DNA of 64,000 bases, from positions 1,922,001 through 1,986,000 of the forward strand of contig NZ_CP012266.1 of the NCBI RefSeq assembly GCF_001277235.1. The letters run 5' to 3'. The translations under genes and the position numbers were made by a program. Shown piece by piece: positions 60,690-64,000 of the stretch. A model generated the notes under the pieces. The model was not told the DNA's origin. It saw nothing but the letters and a program-made list of their open reading frames with translations, and made no database searches. Every line of letters begins with the position of its first letter. Position 1 is the first letter of the stretch. The stretch comes from Cronobacter dublinensis subsp. dublinensis LMG 23823 (GTDB taxonomy: Bacteria; Pseudomonadota; Gammaproteobacteria; Enterobacterales; Enterobacteriaceae).

Positions 60690-63428
60690 ATGACAGGCGA
60701 TAACGTGGAAAACGCGACAGGCGGTCAGTCGCGTTACAGGCTGAGGATCCATGCCAGTGACGTCACGCCCGACGTGCTGCGCTTTCGCGGGCGGGACGCG
60801 CTAAGCGAACCGTTTTGCTGGCATATTGAATTTACCACGCCGCAGGCCAGTATCGAGCCAGAACAGGTGCTGATGAAGTACGCGGGCCTGCACATGCACG
60901 GCGGCAGGGCAGTGTACGGCGTGATCACCGCGCTGGAGTGGTTTGCCACCAGTGCGGATCAGTCGCACTACGGCGTGACGCTCTCCTCGCGGCTGGCGCT
61001 GCTCACGTATACCTGCCAGAGCCGGGTGTTTCTGAACCTCTCTGTGCCGGAAGTCGTGGAACAGGTGCTGCGCGAACACGGGCTGGAAGGCGCGGATTTT
61101 GAGTTTCGGCTCACCCGCACCTACCCGGAGCGGGAACTCATCACGCAGTGGCGCGAAAGCGACCTGGCGTTTGTTCAGCGTATTCTTGCCGAAGTGGGGA
61201 TCTGGTGGCGCACGGAGATGGACACCGCCCGCGAGCTCGATGTGACGATTTTTGCAGACAGCCAGCTTTATTATCTTTTCGACGTCCGCCTGCCGTACCG
61301 CGAGCCGTCAGGTTTGCATGATGGCGCGAAAGAAGCGGTCTGGGGCGTGCGCACGTGGCACAACGCCGTAACGGGCAGGGTGCATACCCGTGATTACCAC
61401 TATCCCACCGCCACCACGCCGCTGGACGCGACCGTCAGCGTGCGCAGCGCAGCGGTGACGGGCGGAGAACACTATCGCTACGCGGAGCCTTACCGGGAGC
61501 AGGGCGATGACACCTGGCCTGAGCCTGTAAGCGAGAGCGGGGCGTTTTATGCGCGCATCCGCCACGAGCGGGAGCTCAACAATGCGCTGCGGGTGCATCT
61601 CTTCAGCAACGTCTCAACACTTACGCCGGGCATGGTGCTGGAGCCGCAGGGGGACGTGATAAGCGCGCTGCGGGAAGGCGTAATTATCACGCTCGCGACC
61701 TTTCGCGCCTCGCGCGATTCGCGGCTGCACGTGTCGGTATGGGGCATGCCCTATACCGAGCGCTACTGCTTTCGCCCGGCTGAAATTCCGCGCCCGGTGA
61801 TTGACGGCACTCTCCCGGCACGTGTGGAAAGCCGCGACCCGAAAGACACCTACGCCTGGCTCGACGACACGGGCCGCTACCGGGTGAGGCTTGACGTGGA
61901 CCGGGAGGGCAACGACTGGGGTTACAACTACCTGTGGGTGCGGCAGGCGAAACCTTATTCCGGTGACACCTGCGGCTGGCACACGCCGCTGCTGACCGGT
62001 ACGGAGGTGGCGATAGCCTTTGACGGCGGCGACCCGGACCGGCCCTATATCGCGTATGCCTTTCATGATTCCGAACACCCTGACGTCGTCACCCGCGACA
62101 ACCGCACCCGGAATATCCTGAGAACGCCCTCGCAGAATGAACTGCGCATGGAGGACAAACGCGGCGAAGAGCATATCCACCTCACCACCGAATACGGTAA
62201 AACCCAGCTCGGACAGGGGCGGCTGGTGGACGCGCAGGACAAACCGCGCGGCACCGGCTTTGAACTGCGCACCGACGAGCACGGCGTGATCCGCGTTGCG
62301 AAGGGGTTGTTTATCTGTGCCGACGGACAGCCAAAAGCCACCGGGGAGGTTCTTGACCGTGAGACGGCGCTACAGGAAATCGCGCTCTGTCTCGAGCAAA
62401 TAGCGCAGCTGTCGGCCATTGCAGAAGCGGCGAACGCCCTGCAGGCGGACATCGACAGCCAGCGGGAGATGTTTAACCAGCGGCTGAAACCGCTGAATCA
62501 TACGCTCCACGTCGCGGCGCCGCAGGGCGTCGCGTTCACCAGCGGCGAACACCTGCAGCTGGCCGCGACGAAAAACGTGGCGGTGAACGCGGGGGGCGAT
62601 ATCAGCGTGGGCGTGATGGGCAATATGACGGCGCTGGCCGGCGAGAAACTCGGGCTGTTCGCCCACAGCGGGCCGCTCGGTCTGCAATCGGGCGAAGGTC
62701 CGGTGGAGATGCAGGCGCAGAACGGCAGCCTGCAGCTGGCAGCGCAGAAGAAACTTACTGTGACCTCAGTCAGTGATATTTCGTTTGCAGGTAAAAAGCG
62801 CATCACGTTAATCGGCGGCGGAAGCTACCTGAAGCTGGAGGCCGGTAACATCGAGTATGGAACGGAGCAGGTTTATTTAAGGCGGGTGGAGCGGACACTG
62901 GTTGCGGCCCCGGTGAGTATGCCATTAAATCTGCCGGTGATGCCGCCCGTGAATTTATTTTTCTCACAGAGCCCGGATAAAAAAATAAAACCAGTTCTGC
63001 GTATTTCTGATGCGCCAGGTATCAACGGGATTTGCCAGCCAGCCTGTAAATGGCAGATCGTTATCGCGGATTCTTATATGGAGGCAATAACAACGGATGA
63101 GACAGTGATGAAAGGTCAATCCGATGCAGATGGCAAAGTATTAGAGTCTGAAACGCAACAATATGAACTGGCAGAACTGGCAAAAAAATATGAGGGTCAA
63201 CTATGGCTGGTTTTCGGGCATCGGGCGCATCATCTTTATTTCAGTGTCATTCCAGCTTCTAGTCTGGAAGACACAAAAGATCTCTGTACGCAGGATTCTA
63301 TGGGATTTCATCAATTCTTTAACTGTCTTTGGGTCAATACGGCTCCGGGTGAAAAACTTAAAGAGTGTATAAAAGACGAACAGCGAGTAAGTGGAACAAT
63401 GCTCGAATCACTCAGGGAGGATAAATAA
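60690..63428 (+). CDS. vgrG: VgrG with C-terminal extension, coupled to a PLD effector
   Basis: 912 residues. The gp27/gp5 core (about 1-500) and DUF2345 region (about 500-725) are clearly paralogous to the first VgrG in the window (for example FRLTRTYPERELITQWRESD and GTGFELRTDEHG). After about residue 730 there is an extra domain of about 180 residues rich in Cys and aromatics, whose DNA is AT-richer than the core from about 62930. It begins after a Pro-rich linker (MPLNLPVMPPVNLFF). Such tails usually adapt a VgrG to one effector; the phospholipase-D gene starts one base after the stop. Confidence 0.94.
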   Translation: MTGDNVENATGGQSRYRLRIHASDVTPDVLRFRGRDALSEPFCWHIEFTTPQASIEPEQVLMKYAGLHMHGGRAVYGVITALEWFATSADQSHYGVTLSSRLALLTYTCQSRVFLNLSVPEVVEQVLREHGLEGADFEFRLTRTYPERELITQWRESDLAFVQRILAEVGIWWRTEMDTARELDVTIFADSQLYYLFDVRLPYREPSGLHDGAKEAVWGVRTWHNAVTGRVHTRDYHYPTATTPLDATVSVRSAAVTGGEHYRYAEPYREQGDDTWPEPVSESGAFYARIRHERELNNALRVHLFSNVSTLTPGMVLEPQGDVISALREGVIITLATFRASRDSRLHVSVWGMPYTERYCFRPAEIPRPVIDGTLPARVESRDPKDTYAWLDDTGRYRVRLDVDREGNDWGYNYLWVRQAKPYSGDTCGWHTPLLTGTEVAIAFDGGDPDRPYIAYAFHDSEHPDVVTRDNRTRNILRTPSQNELRMEDKRGEEHIHLTTEYGKTQLGQGRLVDAQDKPRGTGFELRTDEHGVIRVAKGLFICADGQPKATGEVLDRETALQEIALCLEQIAQLSAIAEAANALQADIDSQREMFNQRLKPLNHTLHVAAPQGVAFTSGEHLQLAATKNVAVNAGGDISVGVMGNMTALAGEKLGLFAHSGPLGLQSGEGPVEMQAQNGSLQLAAQKKLTVTSVSDISFAGKKRITLIGGGSYLKLEAGNIEYGTEQVYLRRVERTLVAAPVSMPLNLPVMPPVNLFFSQSPDKKIKPVLRISDAPGINGICQPACKWQIVIADSYMEAITTDETVMKGQSDADGKVLESETQQYELAELAKKYEGQLWLVFGHRAHHLYFSVIPASSLEDTKDLCTQDSMGFHQFFNCLWVNTAPGEKLKECIKDEQRVSGTMLESLREDK

Positions 63429-63429
63429 C

Positions 63430-64000
63430 TTGAAAACGCTAAAACTCGACGATGGTATGAACCAGTGCAGTGTTTATTTCAGTGATACAAGCGAAGAAAG
63501 CTACACCGCGACGGCTACTCACAGCCACTGGGTGCACTATACCAGTGGTCCTGAACGACAGTCAGAGAACTTTGCTGAATATACAGCGGGTAACGCTGTA
63601 CAGGCGTTTCTGGGTGGAAAAGCATATTTTGCGGCGCTTCTTAAAACCTTAACGCAGGCTAAAAAATGCCTGTACATTACTGGCTGGCAGATAAACTGGG
63701 ATGCGCAACTGGCACCGGGAATACGGCTGGTCGATGCACTACTGGAGGCGGCCAAAAACAACGCGGGTTTACAGATTTATATTATGCCATGGAAAAATCC
63801 GGGACAGGTTGAAACCTATGCTACTGCAACAGAACGCGTATTTGCTGCAATGAACACTTATCTGGGACGGCAGGTTTTTTATATACAGTGTGCAAAATCT
63901 CAATCTGAGATTTTCTTTTCCCATCACCAGAAGTGCGTCATTATCGATGAAAATGTGGCGTTTGTCGGGGGTATTGACCTGGCTTACGGTCGCTACGATG
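63430..64000 (+). CDS. Phospholipase-D-family T6SS effector, Tle5-like (partial, 3' end off window)
   Basis: 190 codons to the window edge from a TTG start at 63430, chosen because GGAGG ends ten bases upstream; an in-frame ATG at 63457 is the alternative. The frame is open throughout. The first HKD motif is HQKCVIID (His166, Lys168, Asp173) followed by GGIDLAYGR, typical of phospholipase D. A second HKD motif would be outside the window. Tle5-type effectors cleave phospholipids in the target periplasm. It is coupled to the VgrG with the C-terminal extension; a periplasmic immunity gene is expected downstream. Confidence 0.88.
   Translation, partial: MKTLKLDDGMNQCSVYFSDTSEESYTATATHSHWVHYTSGPERQSENFAEYTAGNAVQAFLGGKAYFAALLKTLTQAKKCLYITGWQINWDAQLAPGIRLVDALLEAAKNNAGLQIYIMPWKNPGQVETYATATERVFAAMNTYLGRQVFYIQCAKSQSEIFFSHHQKCVIIDENVAFVGGIDLAYGRYD

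Noticed and set aside
1..64000. CRISPR arrays, tRNA or rRNA genes, prophage or insertion-sequence elements
   Set aside because: No regular repeat-spacer pattern, cloverleaf, rRNA-like sequence, transposase or integrase was recognised in the window.

Overview
The window is chromosomal DNA of a GC-rich member of the Enterobacteriaceae. Gene content and order are most like the Cronobacter / Siccibacter / Franconibacter / Enterobacter group: a complete E. coli-type formate hydrogenlyase (FHL) locus, an E. coli-type bet locus and a type VI secretion (T6SS) locus. The genus is an inference from gene content and base composition, not from a search.

Region 1 (1-21100) is the FHL island. hypABCDE (minus strand; hypE is cut off by the window edge about three residues before its expected C-terminus) is divergent from hycABCDEFGHI (plus strand). 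The intergenic region carries two good sigma-54 (-24/-12) promoters flanking repeated TGTC/GACA palindromes that are probably FhlA sites. After a 560-nt spacer full of perfect hairpins and one small unknown gene comes a second sigma-54 unit, hydN - fdhF paralogue - hypF - nickel permease. A third sigma-54 unit is a single fdhF gene. The two FdhF proteins differ at residue 140. The stand-alone gene has an in-frame TGA with an E. coli-like SECIS hairpin (selenocysteine), and the hydN-linked paralogue has TGC (cysteine). Together these genes encode formate oxidation, the membrane [NiFe]-hydrogenase-3 arm, nickel uptake and hydrogenase maturation.

Region 2 (21100-36300) is ordinary chromosome. 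It holds a LysR/MFS pair, a small unknown protein, an IraP-like RssB anti-adaptor, a GFA-family protein, a metallo-beta-lactamase-fold hydrolase with a divergent LysR regulator, the choline-to-glycine-betaine locus (betA, betB, betI, divergent betT), a small HExxH protein, an HxlR regulator divergent from a secreted SnoaL/NTF2-like protein, a TolA-C-like lipoprotein and a small Fic-motif protein.

Region 3 (36900-64000, all plus strand) is a T6SS locus: tssB, tssC, tssK, tssL, an OmpA-domain membrane protein, vgrG, an effector/immunity array, a PAAR protein, an unknown membrane protein, tssM, tssF, tssG, tssJ, a second vgrG and the start of a phospholipase-D-type effector. hcp, tssH/clpV, tssA and tssE are not in the window.

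The most interesting part is 45316-52601. A 789-aa effector ends in a GH19-like lysozyme domain and overlaps its candidate immunity gene. It is followed by AT-rich orphan cassettes: a decayed copy of the effector's middle region fused to a broken pesticin-like lysozyme, with an intact LprI-type lysozyme-inhibitor gene overlapping its stop; a GH19-like toxin tip with one nonsense codon, followed by another secreted putative immunity protein; a further secreted SH3-like orphan; and a remnant of the effector's EF-hand segment fused in frame to the PAAR gene. Repeats (58 of 58 bp aligned with one mismatch, and a 97-bp pair) mark the swap points. This looks like a toxin-tip-exchange array for peptidoglycan-degrading effectors in which immunity genes outlive their toxins.
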